64,000 bases of DNA from Gammaproteobacteria bacterium (GTDB lineage Bacteria > Pseudomonadota > Gammaproteobacteria > Steroidobacterales > GCA-2729495): contig RFHQ01000050.1 of the NCBI GenBank assembly GCA_003695765.1, forward strand, positions 18,043 to 82,042, given 5' to 3'. Every line of letters starts with the position of its first letter. Within the stretch, counting starts at the first letter, position 1. This document shows, one piece after another, positions 38,109 through 50,610 of this stretch. Below the pieces are notes generated by a model. The model ran no database searches. It was not told the origin of the DNA and was given only the letters and a program-made list of their open reading frames with translations. The position numbers and the translations under genes are program-made.

Positions 38109-39517
38109 AGCGCTGGCTATGGCTGCTCGGCTGGCTGCCGGCACTCGCGGCCGCTGGCCTGCCGGCGCGCGTGGAACGGGTGCTCAGCGCCCATGATCTG
38201 CCGCTGTCCAGTTACAGCGCCTGGGTGCAGGCGGCCGGCGCCGAACGCCCCTTGCTCGCGGTCAATGCGGACGAGCCGCGCAACCCGGCGTCCACGATCA
38301 AGCTGCTGACGACCTTCCTGGCGCTGGAAGAACTGGGCCCGGACTATCGCTGGCGCACCGAGGCCTATCTGCTCGGCGAGTTGAGCGCGGACGGGGTGCT
38401 GGATGGTGACCTGCTGGTCAAGGGCTATGGCGACCCCTACCTCGTGACCGAGCGCCTGTGGCTGTTCCTGCGGAAACTGCGGCAGCGGGGCCTGCGAGAC
38501 ATCCGCGGCGACCTGGTCATCGACAACAGTTATTTCGCCGTGCCCGCCGATGCGCCGCGCGGCCGTTTCGACGGCCAGCCCTACCGCGTATACAACGTGC
38601 CGCCCGATGCGCTGCTGATCAATTTCAACGCCATCAGCTTTCTGTTCCTGCCCGATCCGGCCGCAGGCCGGGTCCGCGTGATCGCCGATCCGGCGCCGGC
38701 CAACCTCGAAATCCTCAATCAGCTGCAACTGGTCGACGGCCGCTGCCGCGGCTTCCAGCACGGGATCCGCTTCGCGGCCAACCGCGATCAGCAACCGCCG
38801 CGAGTCGCGTTCTCCGGCCGTTACGGCAGCGAATGTGGCGAGTTCCGGCTCTCCCGGGCGGTGCTCACCGCGCCGGAATATGCCTATGGTGTCATCCGCA
38901 GGCTCTGGGAAGAAAGCGGCGGACGCTTGCGCGGCGGTCTGCGCCGCGGCCTGGCACCGGCCGGCGCCGAGCCGTTCCTGGCATTTCCGTCGCTGCCGCT
39001 GGCCGAGATCATCCGCCGCGTCAACAAGTGGAGCAACAACGTCATGACGCGCCAGATCTTCCTGACGATGGGGGCAGAGCGCTTCGGGCCGCCGGGCGAC
39101 CTGGACAAGGCGCGCGCGGCGGTCGCGGAGGCGCTGGCGGCGCGCGGCCTGGATTTCCCCGAACTCAGGCTGGACAACGGCGCCGGCCTGTCGCGGGACA
39201 CGCGCATCTCGGCGCGGAACCTCGGCCGCCTGCTGCTGGCGGCCGAGCGCAGCCCCTTTCGTGCCGAGTTCGAATCCTCGCTTGCGCTGGCCGGTCTGGA
39301 CGGTACCATGCGGCGCCGGTTCCGCGACGAGGATGCGACCGGCCAGATGCATCTGAAGACCGGGCGGCTGAACGGGGTATTCGCAATGGCAGGCTATGTG
39401 CACGCCCGCTCCGGCCGCGACTACGCGGTGGTGGCGATCCAGAATCACCCGCTGGCGCATCGCGGGCCGGCGGAGGAAGCGCATAGCGAACTGCTGCGCT
39501 GGGTCTTCGAGCAGTGA
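38105..39517 (+). CDS. dacB: D-alanyl-D-alanine carboxypeptidase/endopeptidase (PBP4 family)
   Basis: NPASTIKLLTTFLALEELG (SxxK), DNGAGLSRDTRIS (SxN-like region), KTGRLNGVFAMAGY (KTG). Confidence 0.92.
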   Translation: MKRWLWLLGWLPALAAAGLPARVERVLSAHDLPLSSYSAWVQAAGAERPLLAVNADEPRNPASTIKLLTTFLALEELGPDYRWRTEAYLLGELSADGVLDGDLLVKGYGDPYLVTERLWLFLRKLRQRGLRDIRGDLVIDNSYFAVPADAPRGRFDGQPYRVYNVPPDALLINFNAISFLFLPDPAAGRVRVIADPAPANLEILNQLQLVDGRCRGFQHGIRFAANRDQQPPRVAFSGRYGSECGEFRLSRAVLTAPEYAYGVIRRLWEESGGRLRGGLRRGLAPAGAEPFLAFPSLPLAEIIRRVNKWSNNVMTRQIFLTMGAERFGPPGDLDKARAAVAEALAARGLDFPELRLDNGAGLSRDTRISARNLGRLLLAAERSPFRAEFESSLALAGLDGTMRRRFRDEDATGQMHLKTGRLNGVFAMAGYVHARSGRDYAVVAIQNHPLAHRGPAEEAHSELLRWVFEQ

Positions 39518-40107
39518 AGCGCGCCGGCCCCTGTCTCGTCCTGCTGTTGCTGGCGCTCCCGGCCGCCGCCGAGACGGCCTACGTGACCGATGAGTTGCGG
39601 CTCGGCGTGCATGCGCTGCAGGACACCAGCGATCGGCCGTTCGCCAACCTCGAGAGCGGCGATGCGATCGAAATTCTCGAATGGCGGCGGCCCTATGCCC
39701 GGGTACGTCTCGAAGACGGCCGCGAGGGCTGGGTCCGGGCCGCTTTCCTCGTCAGGGAGGAACCGGCCAAGCGGCGTGTGGCGCGCCTCGAAGCCGAGCG
39801 CGACCGGCTTGCGCAGGAACTGGCCGGTTTTCGCGATGGCAGCGATTCGCTGGCTGCGCGGCTGGCGGCGCTGGAGCAGCGCGCCCGCGCTGCCGAGGAG
39901 CAGGCAGCGCAGGCCGCCGCAGAACTGGCGGCGTTGCGCGCCGATACCGAGCAGGATCGCGAACGCCTGGCGCAGCTGCGCTACAGCCTTCCGGCGGTCT
40001 GGAGCGCGGCGCTGGCCCTGCTGGCACTGTTCCTCGGCATGGGCCTTGCAGCCTGGTGGCTGGACCGCCGCAGCCGCCAGCGTCACGGGGGCTTTCGCAT
40101 CTACTGA
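39514..40107 (+). CDS. SH3-domain, coiled-coil, C-terminal TM protein (TIGR04211/YgiM-like)
   Basis: YVTDELRLGVHALQDTSDRPFANLESGDAIEILEW; coiled coil; C-terminal TM. Confidence 0.85.
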   Translation: MKRAGPCLVLLLLALPAAAETAYVTDELRLGVHALQDTSDRPFANLESGDAIEILEWRRPYARVRLEDGREGWVRAAFLVREEPAKRRVARLEAERDRLAQELAGFRDGSDSLAARLAALEQRARAAEEQAAQAAAELAALRADTEQDRERLAQLRYSLPAVWSAALALLALFLGMGLAAWWLDRRSRQRHGGFRIY

Positions 40108-40208
40108 CGGCGCTTGCCGGGAGCAACCGGCGCGCTAGAATGTCGCCCTGCCGGCGAGCGACAGGGGCAGGCGGCCGGCATAGGGAGCAAAACAAGAAAG
40201 CGGGGTAA

Positions 40209-40553
<345 letters not shown>

Positions 40554-40596
40554 GCAGGGGCGGCCGCGCAACGGCGGCCGACGCGGGGGAGTCGAG

Positions 40597-41898
40597 ATGA
40601 AAGCAAGGGCCTGCGCGGCGCGATGGCGCTGCCTGATATTGCTGCTGTTTCCGGTCAGCGGGCTGGCGGCCGGACTGGACCGCGGCGATACGGCCTGGAT
40701 GCTGACCGCGACGGCGCTGGTGCTTTTCATGACGCTGCCGGGCCTGGCGATGTTCTACTCGGGCCTCGTGCGCAAACGCAACGTGCTGTCGGTGCTGATG
40801 CAGTGCTTTACGATCGCCTGCATGGCCTCGATCGTCTGGGTGCTGTTCGGCTACAGCCTGTTCGCGACCCACGGAGGCTCGGTCAACGCGATCATCGGCG
40901 GCCTCGAGAAGAGCGCGCTCGCCGGTGTCGGCAAGGATGCGGTCAGCGGCCGCATTCCGGAAACCGTGTTCCTGATGTTCCAGATGACCTTCGCGATCAT
41001 CACCCCGGCACTGGTGGTCGGCGGCTTCGCTGAGCGCATGCGCTTCAGCGCGATGTGCCTTTTTTCGGTCCTCTGGCTGATCCTGGTCTATCTGCCGGTG
41101 GCTCACTGGGTCTGGGGCGGTGGCTGGCTGGCCGGTCTGCAATTCAAGGATTTCGCCGGTGGCGCGGTGGTGCACATCAATGCCGGTGTCGCGGCGCTGG
41201 TCTCAGCGCTGGTGCTCGGCAACCGGCGCGGCTTTCCGGAACAACCGATGCCGCCGCACAATCTGCCGACGACGGTCGCTGGCGCCGGCATGCTCTGGGT
41301 CGGCTGGTTCGGCTTCAATGCCGGCAGCGCGCTGGCCGCTGACGGCTCGGCCGGCATGGCGATGCTGGTGACGCACATCGGCGCCGCGGCCGGCTCGCTG
41401 GCCTGGATGGGGCAGGAATGGCTCCGCTTCGGCAAGCCCAGCGTGCTGGGCATCGTCACGGGCATGGTGGCCGGTCTGGGCACGATCACGCCGGCCTCCG
41501 GCTTCGTGGGCCCCGGCGGCGCGCTGGTCATCGGCCTGACGGCCGGCTGCGTCTGTTTCTGGGCAACCCAGTTCATCAAGCGCAAGCTGCGCATCGACGA
41601 CTCGCTGGACGTGTTTCCGGTCCATGGCGTCGGTGGAATTCTCGGCATCCTGCTGACGGCCGTGTTCGCGGCCCAAGGACTGGGAGCCTTCAGCGGGCTG
41701 GGCCTGGGCGGACAGACGATCGCTGGCCAGCTCGGCGTGCAGGCGCTCGGCGCACTGGCGACGATCGCCTGGTGCGGTGTCCTGACCTTCGCGATCCTGA
41801 AGTTCGTCGGCCTGTTCCTGCCCTTGCGCGTCAGCAGCGACGAAGAGACCGAGGGGCTGGACATCACCCAGCACGACGAGCACGGCTACAACCTCTGA
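40597..41898 (+). CDS. amtB: ammonium transporter
   Basis: GLAMFYSGLVRKRNVLSVLMQ, AGVAALVSALVLG, DVFPVHGVGGILG. Confidence 0.97.
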   Translation: MKARACAARWRCLILLLFPVSGLAAGLDRGDTAWMLTATALVLFMTLPGLAMFYSGLVRKRNVLSVLMQCFTIACMASIVWVLFGYSLFATHGGSVNAIIGGLEKSALAGVGKDAVSGRIPETVFLMFQMTFAIITPALVVGGFAERMRFSAMCLFSVLWLILVYLPVAHWVWGGGWLAGLQFKDFAGGAVVHINAGVAALVSALVLGNRRGFPEQPMPPHNLPTTVAGAGMLWVGWFGFNAGSALAADGSAGMAMLVTHIGAAAGSLAWMGQEWLRFGKPSVLGIVTGMVAGLGTITPASGFVGPGGALVIGLTAGCVCFWATQFIKRKLRIDDSLDVFPVHGVGGILGILLTAVFAAQGLGAFSGLGLGGQTIAGQLGVQALGALATIAWCGVLTFAILKFVGLFLPLRVSSDEETEGLDITQHDEHGYNL

Positions 41899-41913
41899 GC
41901 CGCGATGCCCGGC

Positions 41914-42522
41914 TCAGCTGGTGGCCCGGGCGGCCGGACGCCGCCACAGGCGAGCGCCCAGCAGCAGGGCCAGGATCGCGGCGTAGACCAGCGGTTCGGT
42001 GACGTCCTTCTTGACCTGCCACCAGAAATGCCAGCAGGCGAGAATCGCCACCGGGTAGACCAGCCGGTGCAGCTGCTGCCAGCGCCGGCCGAGCCGGCGG
42101 CGCCAGCCGTTGGTCGAGGTCAGCGCCAGCGGCAGCATCGACAGCAGCGCGGCGAATCCAACCGTAATGAACGGCCGCTCGGTGATGTCCTCGACGATAG
42201 CTGCGAGATCGAAGAACTGATCCAGCCACAGGTAGTTCAGGAAATGCAGCGCCGCATAGCCGAACGCGAACAGCCCGAGCATGCGGCGGAACTGAGCCAG
42301 CCGGTTCCAGCCGAGCAGCCGGCGCAGCGGCGTGATCGCCAGCGTCGCAAGCAGCAGTCGCAGGGCCCAGGTGCCGAGCTCGTCCTGCAGCGTCTCCACC
42401 GGGTTGGCGCCGAGGCCGCCGGCATGGCCGGCCGTCCGCCAGGCGAGCCAGGCCAACGGGGCGGTCGCGGCCACGAACAGCAGCGGCTTACCGATCAACT
42501 GCAGCCTGCGGACCGCGGGCAC
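41914..42522 (-). CDS. msrQ: MsrPQ system heme-binding membrane subunit
   Basis: NPVETLQDELGTWALRLLLATLAITPLRRL; adjacent to msrP. Confidence 0.92.
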   Translation of the reverse strand: MPAVRRLQLIGKPLLFVAATAPLAWLAWRTAGHAGGLGANPVETLQDELGTWALRLLLATLAITPLRRLLGWNRLAQFRRMLGLFAFGYAALHFLNYLWLDQFFDLAAIVEDITERPFITVGFAALLSMLPLALTSTNGWRRRLGRRWQQLHRLVYPVAILACWHFWWQVKKDVTEPLVYAAILALLLGARLWRRPAARATS

Positions 42523-42535
42523 GGTGACGGGGCGC

Positions 42536-43495
<960 letters not shown>

Positions 43496-43524
43496 TGTTC
43501 TGTCTCCATTGGCGGGACCGTCCG

Positions 43525-44406
43525 TCAGCGCCCGGCCGAGCGCCGGAAGATGCCGTTCAGCCGCCAGTCGTAGTCTTCGTAGCGGATCTGGAAACGCCCG
43601 TTGCGCAGTTCGCGCGCGACATCCGCGTCGCGGACGTAGCGCGCCAGGAAGGCCTGCAGGCTGGCCTCGTCACCGCCGAAATCCTCGGCGAACCAGTCGA
43701 AGATTGGCGACAGGAAGGCGATGCCCTGCTCGAGATCGAAACGGTTGCGCGCAGGATCATTGACGAAACGGGTCGCCGCGGCATCGAGCTGCTGGTCGAG
43801 GCGCTCCGGCCGGTAGGCCTGGCTGGCGAGCCGCGGACAGGACAGCGAGGCGCAGACGATCGCGAAATGGATCCGCGGGTCGCCCATCGGCCGCAGTTCG
43901 CGGTGCTCGATGTCGTCCAGGCTGCGCGCTTCGCCCAGCAGCGGCAGCCGCATGCCACGGAAGAAGCGCCGCCGGCCGAGGAAGCTCTGCGGCGACTGGC
44001 CCTCGAGCACGCCGTGCAAGGCGAACAGGTTATAGGCGTTGATCAGCAGGGCCTTGCGCTCGTTGTCGCTGCCGAGTTCCGCTTCGCGGGTTTCCGCGAA
44101 CTGCTGCAGCAGCCGCGGCAGCCGTCCGTCGATCGCCAGCCCGTCATAGTCGACGAAGCCGTTGTCGACATAGTTGATCAGCAGATCGTCCAGCAGGTCG
44201 TAGTCAGGCAGCGCCAGCGCCTGCATTGCCAGCAGCAGACAATACAAGAGCAGCGCGCAGCGAGCGATGGCCCTGTGCCAGCATTCGTTCAAGATCGTCC
44301 TCCCGGCCTCGGCCGCAGGACCATTGGAACGCCAATGGCCCGCAAGGTTCCATCCCTTGAGCCCGGCCATGGATCTCTCTAAGCTGCGAGCCCCCGTTGC
44401 GAGCAC
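43525..44406 (-). CDS. DUF547 domain-containing protein
   Basis: [45 protein letters not shown]. Confidence 0.9.
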   Translation of the reverse strand: MLATGARSLERSMAGLKGWNLAGHWRSNGPAAEAGRTILNECWHRAIARCALLLYCLLLAMQALALPDYDLLDDLLINYVDNGFVDYDGLAIDGRLPRLLQQFAETREAELGSDNERKALLINAYNLFALHGVLEGQSPQSFLGRRRFFRGMRLPLLGEARSLDDIEHRELRPMGDPRIHFAIVCASLSCPRLASQAYRPERLDQQLDAAATRFVNDPARNRFDLEQGIAFLSPIFDWFAEDFGGDEASLQAFLARYVRDADVARELRNGRFQIRYEDYDWRLNGIFRRSAGR

Positions 44407-44412
44407 CCGATC

Positions 44413-45456
44413 ATGCCCCGTCGCCTAGCCTGTCTGCCAGTCCTGTTGCTGCTTGTGGCCTGTTCCGGTGGCCAGCCGGATCGGGAGATCATCACCATCG
44501 GCGGCACCGCGGCGCCGAATACCCCCGGGGAGCAGATGTGGCTGCGCTTCAAGCGCGACGCCGAGGCCGCGGCCGGGGGGACCATCGAGATCCGGCCGCT
44601 GATCTACGGGCAGCTCGGCTCCGAGGAGCAGTTGCTGTCCGGTCTGCGTCGCGGCCGCATCCAGTTCGCGAACCTGTCGGCTCAGGTCACGTCGACGCTG
44701 GTGCCGGAGTTGTCGCTGCTCTATGCACCCTATCTGTTCGACGATGAGGCCGAGGCAGATTTCATCTACGATCACTATCTCACCGATGTCTACCGGGAGC
44801 TGCTGGCCGAGCACGGCCTGCAGCTCGTGACCTGGTACGAAATCGGCTTTCACTCGGTATATGCCCGCGAGCGGCCGATCATCCTGCCCGACGATGCGCG
44901 CGGCCGTCGTTTCCGCGTGTCGTCGGCGATCCATGCGCGCTTGTTCGCCGAGGCCATCGGCGCCGACGTGATTCCGCTGGGTTACGGCGAGATCGTGCCG
45001 GCGCTGCAGACCGGCCTGATCGATGCGGGCGAGAACTCGATCAGCCTCTACGCCCGCACCGGAATCGCGGCCGAGGCACCGTATTACACGTTGACACGGC
45101 ATGCTTTCGGCATGTCGGTGATTGTCGCCGACAAGCGCTGGTGGGACCGCTTGCCCGAGGCCACTCGGCAGGTGATCACCGGCAACTTCCCGCCGATCGA
45201 AGCGTCGCGGCGCGCCGTGCGCGAGCAGGATGCCCGCGATCTGGCCGACCCGGAACTCGGCATTCGGGTGCAGCGCCTGACGCCGGCTCAGCGCCGTGCC
45301 TGGATGGACGCCACCGCCGGTGTCACCGAACGACTGCTCGCCGAGATCGGTGGCCGCTCGCGGGAGATCTACCAGCGCATCCTGGACGGCAAGGCCGAGT
45401 GGGCGCGTCGTCAGGCGGAAGCCGGCGCTCAGGGCAGCAGCACCGCCGTGCCCTGA
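44413..45456 (+). CDS. TRAP transporter substrate-binding protein (DctP-like lipoprotein), orphan
   Basis: Lipobox LLLVACSG; GQLGSEEQLLSGLRRGRIQFANLS; PLGYGEIVPALQTGLIDAGEN. Confidence 0.88.
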   Translation: MPRRLACLPVLLLLVACSGGQPDREIITIGGTAAPNTPGEQMWLRFKRDAEAAAGGTIEIRPLIYGQLGSEEQLLSGLRRGRIQFANLSAQVTSTLVPELSLLYAPYLFDDEAEADFIYDHYLTDVYRELLAEHGLQLVTWYEIGFHSVYARERPIILPDDARGRRFRVSSAIHARLFAEAIGADVIPLGYGEIVPALQTGLIDAGENSISLYARTGIAAEAPYYTLTRHAFGMSVIVADKRWWDRLPEATRQVITGNFPPIEASRRAVREQDARDLADPELGIRVQRLTPAQRRAWMDATAGVTERLLAEIGGRSREIYQRILDGKAEWARRQAEAGAQGSSTAVP

Positions 45457-46427
45457 AGCCGGCCGCAGCGCAGATCGTCCAGCGCCCGGTTGGCATCGGC
45501 CAGCGGGTAGCGCGTGATGCGGGTTTCGATGCCGGCCTCCGCGGCCAGCGCCATGAATTCGCGGCCATCCTGCCGCGTCAGGTTCGCGACCGAGCGAATC
45601 TGGCGTTCGCCCCAGAGATCCGCGTAGGGAAAGGACGGGATGTCGGACATGTGGATGCCGCCACAGACGACCTGTCCGCCCTTGCGGACCTGGCGCAGCG
45701 CCTGCGGCACCAGCGCGCCGACCGGCGCGAAGATCAGCGCCGCATCCAGCGGCGCCGGCGCCGGCTGGTCGGAATCGCCGGCCCAGCTCGCGCCCAGTTC
45801 CCTGGCGAAGTCCTGCGCGGCGCCATCGCCAGGCCGGGTGAAGGCAAGGATCTCGCGGCCCTGGCGGCGGGCGACCTGAGTCACGAGATGGGCCGCGGAG
45901 CCGAAACCGTAGATCCCGATCCGGTGGGCGTCGCCGGCCATGCGCAGCGTCCGGTAGCCGATCAGGCCGGCGCAGAGCAGCGGCGTGGTCTCGGCCGGTG
46001 GCAGGCCGGCGGACAGCGGCAGGCAGTAGCGGCTGTCGGCGACGAGGTACTCGGCATAGCCGCCGTCACGCTGATAGCCGGTGAACCGGGCGTGGTCGCA
46101 GAGGTTTTCCTGTCCGGCCCGGCAATAGCGGCATTCCCCGCAGGTGGCCGCCAGCCAGGGCACGCCGATGCGCTGGCCCACGGCCAGTGTGGACTGCGGC
46201 CCGGTCGCGACCACGTCGGCGACGACCTGGTGTCCGGGCACGATCGGGTAGGGGATCTCGGGCAACTCGCCGTCGACCACGTGCAGGTCGGTGCGGCAAA
46301 CGGCGCAGGCGAGCACCCTGGCCAGCAGCTCCTGACCCTGCGGAGCCGTCAGCGGCCGGCGCTCCGCCCGCAGCGGCTCGCCGGCGCCCGGGCAGACCAT
46401 GGCCAGGTAATCGCTCGTTTCAGTCAT
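45429..46427 (-). CDS. zinc-dependent alcohol dehydrogenase
   Basis: CAVCRTDLHVVDGELP, GHQVV, CGECRYCRAGQENLCD. Confidence 0.92.
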   Translation of the reverse strand: MTETSDYLAMVCPGAGEPLRAERRPLTAPQGQELLARVLACAVCRTDLHVVDGELPEIPYPIVPGHQVVADVVATGPQSTLAVGQRIGVPWLAATCGECRYCRAGQENLCDHARFTGYQRDGGYAEYLVADSRYCLPLSAGLPPAETTPLLCAGLIGYRTLRMAGDAHRIGIYGFGSAAHLVTQVARRQGREILAFTRPGDGAAQDFARELGASWAGDSDQPAPAPLDAALIFAPVGALVPQALRQVRKGGQVVCGGIHMSDIPSFPYADLWGERQIRSVANLTRQDGREFMALAAEAGIETRITRYPLADANRALDDLRCGRLQGTAVLLP

Positions 46428-47952
46428 CGGACCCGTTGTCGTCCGGATATTCGATCCGGCCGTGGCGGGGCCTGGCTTCATCTGCGTCCTGCTCCGCGGC
46501 CTCGCTAGCGGCAGCGGCCGGGCGGTAACGGTAGTCGTGGCGATACATCAGGCCTTCGGTCGCCACCGGCCGGCCGTCGGCGAAGCGTGGGCGGAACCAG
46601 GAACGCGCGATGATGTTCACGACGCGCTTGTCCAGCAGACCCGGCGGATCGGCCTCGACAACGGCGATGTTCCGCGCGCGGCCGCGCTCGTCGACATCGA
46701 AGCGGACCTGCACCCAGCCGTCCGCAAGACTGTCGTCGTCGGTCTTGACGCCGGGACCGAAACGCAGCGCGTCGAAGCGTACGCCGGCGATCCTCTGCGG
46801 CGAACCGAACAGCTGCTCGCGCTGCTCCAGCCGGTCCTCGTCCGCGGACAGCAGTTGCCAGGCCTCGCTGTAGTAGGAGCGCCCGGTGTCCGTCTTGCCG
46901 CTGCGGGTATACAGGTCGCCGAGCCGGACCAGCAGGTCCACGCGCCGCACGACGTCGTCGCTGCCGTTTGCCTCGAGGATCCGCAGGCTGCGTTTGAGCG
47001 CACGCGCGCTTTCCGACGTCAGATCCTCGCGTTCGTAGGTGTCGGCGATGCCCACCAGCGCATCGATCAGAGCCTCGCTGTTCTTGCCGTAGGCCTTGCT
47101 GAGCAGGCGTTTGGCCGATTCGTAGGTCGATCGGGCCAGTTCGAACTGGCCGTTACGCTCGTACCAGCGGGCGAGCTTGTACATCGCCGGCGCCAGCTCC
47201 GGGCTGTCGCGACCGAGGCGGCGGGCGTTGATTTCGAGCTGTATCTCCTGCTGGAAACCGGCCTTGTCCAGTTCCTGCAGTCCCAGGTAGCTCTCGGTGA
47301 GGCCGTCGCGGATCTTCAGTTGCTCGGCGTTGTAGAAGCCCTCGTTGACGTGGTTGATCCGCAAGGCATGGTCGAAGGCGTCGCGGGCCTGCGCGTAGAG
47401 GCCGGCGCGAAGGTATGTGTCACCGAGTCCGACATAGGCGTTGATCAGGCGCTTGGAAAGAATGCCTTCCTTGCGCTCGGTCAGGCGGATGCTGCGCTTG
47501 TAGTTCGCTTCTGCAGCCTCCAGGCGCCCAGCCAGCCGCTGGGTCGAGGCCAGGTTGTTCAACGGAGCCACCAGTTTCAGTGAGTCGCTGCCGAAGGCCG
47601 CTTCGCTGAGTTCCAGCACGGTGCTGGCTGCGTCGACCGCGGCCTCGTACTCTTTGGCGTCCAGCAGTTCGAGCATCTGCTCGTAGGCGGCGATGCGTGG
47701 ATCGTCCGCCGCCGGCGGCAACTCGCTGTCGGCCGTCCCGCCGCTGGTCGCCAGCGGCTGTCCGGCCGCTTCGCCGCTGCCGCCGTCCGCTTCGATGCCA
47801 GGACCGGTGAGACCGGTGACCGGCGCCTCGCCGGCTTCGTCCGCGCAGGCCGCCGTGGTGCCGAGCAGCAGCAGGCAGGCGAACCCGCCTGCGGCCAGCC
47901 GCCGGTCCCTGCTGAATTGCGTGCCTGCCATGGATTGCCGATGATCCTGCAA
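46420..47952 (-). CDS. TPR-repeat protein with C-terminal TonB-like domain
   Basis: TPR-like helices; C-term [47 protein letters not shown]. Confidence 0.82.
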   Translation of the reverse strand: MQDHRQSMAGTQFSRDRRLAAGGFACLLLLGTTAACADEAGEAPVTGLTGPGIEADGGSGEAAGQPLATSGGTADSELPPAADDPRIAAYEQMLELLDAKEYEAAVDAASTVLELSEAAFGSDSLKLVAPLNNLASTQRLAGRLEAAEANYKRSIRLTERKEGILSKRLINAYVGLGDTYLRAGLYAQARDAFDHALRINHVNEGFYNAEQLKIRDGLTESYLGLQELDKAGFQQEIQLEINARRLGRDSPELAPAMYKLARWYERNGQFELARSTYESAKRLLSKAYGKNSEALIDALVGIADTYEREDLTSESARALKRSLRILEANGSDDVVRRVDLLVRLGDLYTRSGKTDTGRSYYSEAWQLLSADEDRLEQREQLFGSPQRIAGVRFDALRFGPGVKTDDDSLADGWVQVRFDVDERGRARNIAVVEADPPGLLDKRVVNIIARSWFRPRFADGRPVATEGLMYRHDYRYRPAAAASEAAEQDADEARPRHGRIEYPDDNGSDD

Positions 47953-48083
47953 ATCCCGGCGGCGCTCAACGCTGCGGCGTCGCCAGAGCGCTGCAGCAAG
48001 GCGCCCGGACGGTTCTCAGCGGAACCGGGCCGGAGCAATGCCGGTCACAGGATCGAGGCGTAGAGACGGACAGGTGGGGCAGG

Positions 48084-48719
48084 ATGGACAAGACACGCAT
48101 GCCGGCGCCCGATGAGGCACTGTCCGGGCGCAGCGAGCCGCTGCCGGTGCCGGAGCGGCATTTCGTCAACGGGCGGCCGATGCAGGGACCCTTTGCGGCG
48201 CCGTTACGGCCGGCGATGTTCGGCATGGGCTGTTTCTGGGGTGCGGAGCAGCGCTTCTGGAAACTGCCCGGGGTGTTCGTGACGGCGGTGGGCTATGCCG
48301 GCGGCTATACGCCGAACCCGACCTACGAGGAGGTCTGCTCGGGTCGCACCGGCCACAACGAAGTCGTGCGCGTGATCTTCGACCCGCGCGAGATCGGCTA
48401 CGCGGAACTGCTCAAGGCCTTCTGGGAAGGACACGACCCGACCCAGGGCATGCGCCAGGGCAACGACGTCGGCACGCAATATCGCTCCGGCATCTATTGT
48501 TTCGACGCCGAGCAGCTGGCCACCGCGCGCGCCTCGGCCCGGCGCTACCAGGCCGCGCTGACGGCCGCCGGCCACGGCGCCATCACCACGGAGATCCTGC
48601 CGGCGCCGGCTTTCTATTTCGCCGAGGCCTGGCACCAGCAGTACCTGGCGAAGAATCCGGGCGGCTACTGCGGGCTCGGTGGCACCGGGGTCGCCTGCCC
48701 GGCCGGCCCGGTCAGTTGA
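48084..48719 (+). CDS. msrA: peptide-methionine (S)-S-oxide reductase
   Basis: [45 protein letters not shown]. Confidence 0.96.
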   Translation: MDKTRMPAPDEALSGRSEPLPVPERHFVNGRPMQGPFAAPLRPAMFGMGCFWGAEQRFWKLPGVFVTAVGYAGGYTPNPTYEEVCSGRTGHNEVVRVIFDPREIGYAELLKAFWEGHDPTQGMRQGNDVGTQYRSGIYCFDAEQLATARASARRYQAALTAAGHGAITTEILPAPAFYFAEAWHQQYLAKNPGGYCGLGGTGVACPAGPVS

Positions 48720-49059
48720 GCACCCGGTAACCGCGCCCGCGCAGGCAGTTCTTCACGACCTGGCTCTTTTCCCGCTCGTTCAGGCGGGCCGACGCGGCGC
48801 CGCCGAAGATCGCGCCGTAGCCGGCGCCCTTGCCGGGGTTGCCGCTGATCGCTCCGGTCGCGGCGCCGACCGCGGCGCCGCCGGCCGCCCCCTTGGCCAC
48901 GCCCTTGGCCGTGCTGATCTGCTCGCTGTAGGCCTGGCATTCCCCGAGGTCGCGCTGGTAGGCCTGCATGTCCACGCCCTTGGTATCGATGATCGGACCG
49001 GTGTTCGCGGCGCAGGCCGCGATCGAGGCCGCCAGGCCCGGCAGCAGTTTCCTGATCAT
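48712..49059 (-). CDS. glycine-zipper family (lipo)protein
   Basis: [39 protein letters not shown]. Confidence 0.82.
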   Translation of the reverse strand: MIRKLLPGLAASIAACAANTGPIIDTKGVDMQAYQRDLGECQAYSEQISTAKGVAKGAAGGAAVGAATGAISGNPGKGAGYGAIFGGAASARLNEREKSQVVKNCLRGRGYRVLN

Positions 49060-49275
49060 GTCGGCAGTTTCCTCCTGGTTCGCGACAGGGGCCGGCCCGC
49101 TGGCAACGCGCGGCGGGCCCCGCGGTTGACCGGCGGCCGTGGCAGAACGTGAACCGCTTCCGGGGCCGCCGCCCCGGAACTGTGATGCTTGCCACGCCGC
49201 AACTGCGCTGCGCTGCCTATTATGGCAAAGCCCGACGCTGCATTGGCCGGCAGCGGGTTTTCCGGAAGGCGCGAG

Positions 49276-50610
49276 ATGTACAAGCGGGTCAAGATCGACA
49301 CCCTGAACCTGGAGCTGGGCATGTACGTGGCGCAGCTCGACCGGCCCTGGCTGGAGACCCCGTTCCTGTTCCAGGGCTTCGAGATCCGCGAAGACAGCGA
49401 GATCGCGCTGCTGCGCAAGTTCTGCAAGCATGTCTACGTCGACGTCGACCGGGGCACGGTGCCGCGCGACAAGATCCTCGCGGCACACAATTCGCTGGGC
49501 CGCGAGCACGATCCCTTCCAGAAACGCGACCGCCGTCTGCAACGCGCCCGGCCGAAGCGGCCGAGCCTTCGCTACCGTCTGCTGAGCAAGCTGAGCCGCT
49601 TCGACCGGACCGGCTGGCTGGAGCGCCAGGCGAACGGTCAGGTCGTCTACCAGAACAAGGTTTCGACCCGGCAGGAGGCGCCGCGGGCGACACATGCCTA
49701 CGGCATTGCGGTCGACACGATGAACGAGGTGCTCGAGGAGATCCGCAAGGGCAGCGCGATCGACCTCGACCGCATCAAGACCGCAGTCACGCCGATGATC
49801 GACAGCGTGCTGCGCAATCAGGACGCGATGGCCTGGCTGGTCTATCTGCGCAAGCGCGACGAGTATGCCTACAACCACTCGATCGCCTCGTCGGTCTGGG
49901 CGGTAATTCTGGGCCGGCACCTCGGCTTCGATCGCAACGGCATCCAGACACTGGCCATGGGTGGCATGCTGCTGGACGTCGGCAAGGTCAAGATTCCGGC
50001 GTCGATCATCTCCAAGCAGGGGCCGCTGACCGAAGAAGAGCACCAGATCATGCAGATGCACGTCGACTACAGCGTGCAGATCGCCAAGAAAACACCGGGG
50101 ATGAACGACCGCATGCTCGACATGATCCGTAGCCACCACGAGCGCTACGACGGTTCCGGCTACCCGCAAGGGCTCAAGGGCAACGAGATTCCGGTCTTCG
50201 GGCGGATCTCCGGCATCGTCGACTGCTACGACGCGATGATCAGCAAGCGCGCCTATGCGCCGGCGCGCTCTTCCTATGATGCCGTGCGCGAACTGAACCG
50301 GCTGGCCGGCAGCAAGTTCCAGCGTGAACTGGTCGAGCAGTTCGTGCAGGCACTGGGCATGTTCCCGACCGGCAGCATCGTCGAACTGAACACCGGCGAA
50401 GTCGGTATCGTCGTCGAGCAGAACCGGGTCCGCCGCTTGCGGCCGAAGATCATGCTGCTGCGCGACGCCGACCAGCAGCCGGTCGCGACGCAGCGCCTGC
50501 TGGACCTGAAGAAGCTGCCGGAAAAGGAAGGCGAGAAGGGCGCACGCTGGATCATCAAGGGCCATGAGCCCGGCGCCTTCGGCATCGACCCGGCCGACTA
50601 TTTCCATTGA
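49276..50610 (+). CDS. HD-GYP domain phosphodiesterase with DUF3391-like N-terminus
   Basis: YNHSIASSVWAVILG, HERYDGSGYPQGLKGNEIPVFGRISGIVDCYDAM. Confidence 0.93.
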   Translation: MYKRVKIDTLNLELGMYVAQLDRPWLETPFLFQGFEIREDSEIALLRKFCKHVYVDVDRGTVPRDKILAAHNSLGREHDPFQKRDRRLQRARPKRPSLRYRLLSKLSRFDRTGWLERQANGQVVYQNKVSTRQEAPRATHAYGIAVDTMNEVLEEIRKGSAIDLDRIKTAVTPMIDSVLRNQDAMAWLVYLRKRDEYAYNHSIASSVWAVILGRHLGFDRNGIQTLAMGGMLLDVGKVKIPASIISKQGPLTEEEHQIMQMHVDYSVQIAKKTPGMNDRMLDMIRSHHERYDGSGYPQGLKGNEIPVFGRISGIVDCYDAMISKRAYAPARSSYDAVRELNRLAGSKFQRELVEQFVQALGMFPTGSIVELNTGEVGIVVEQNRVRRLRPKIMLLRDADQQPVATQRLLDLKKLPEKEGEKGARWIIKGHEPGAFGIDPADYFH

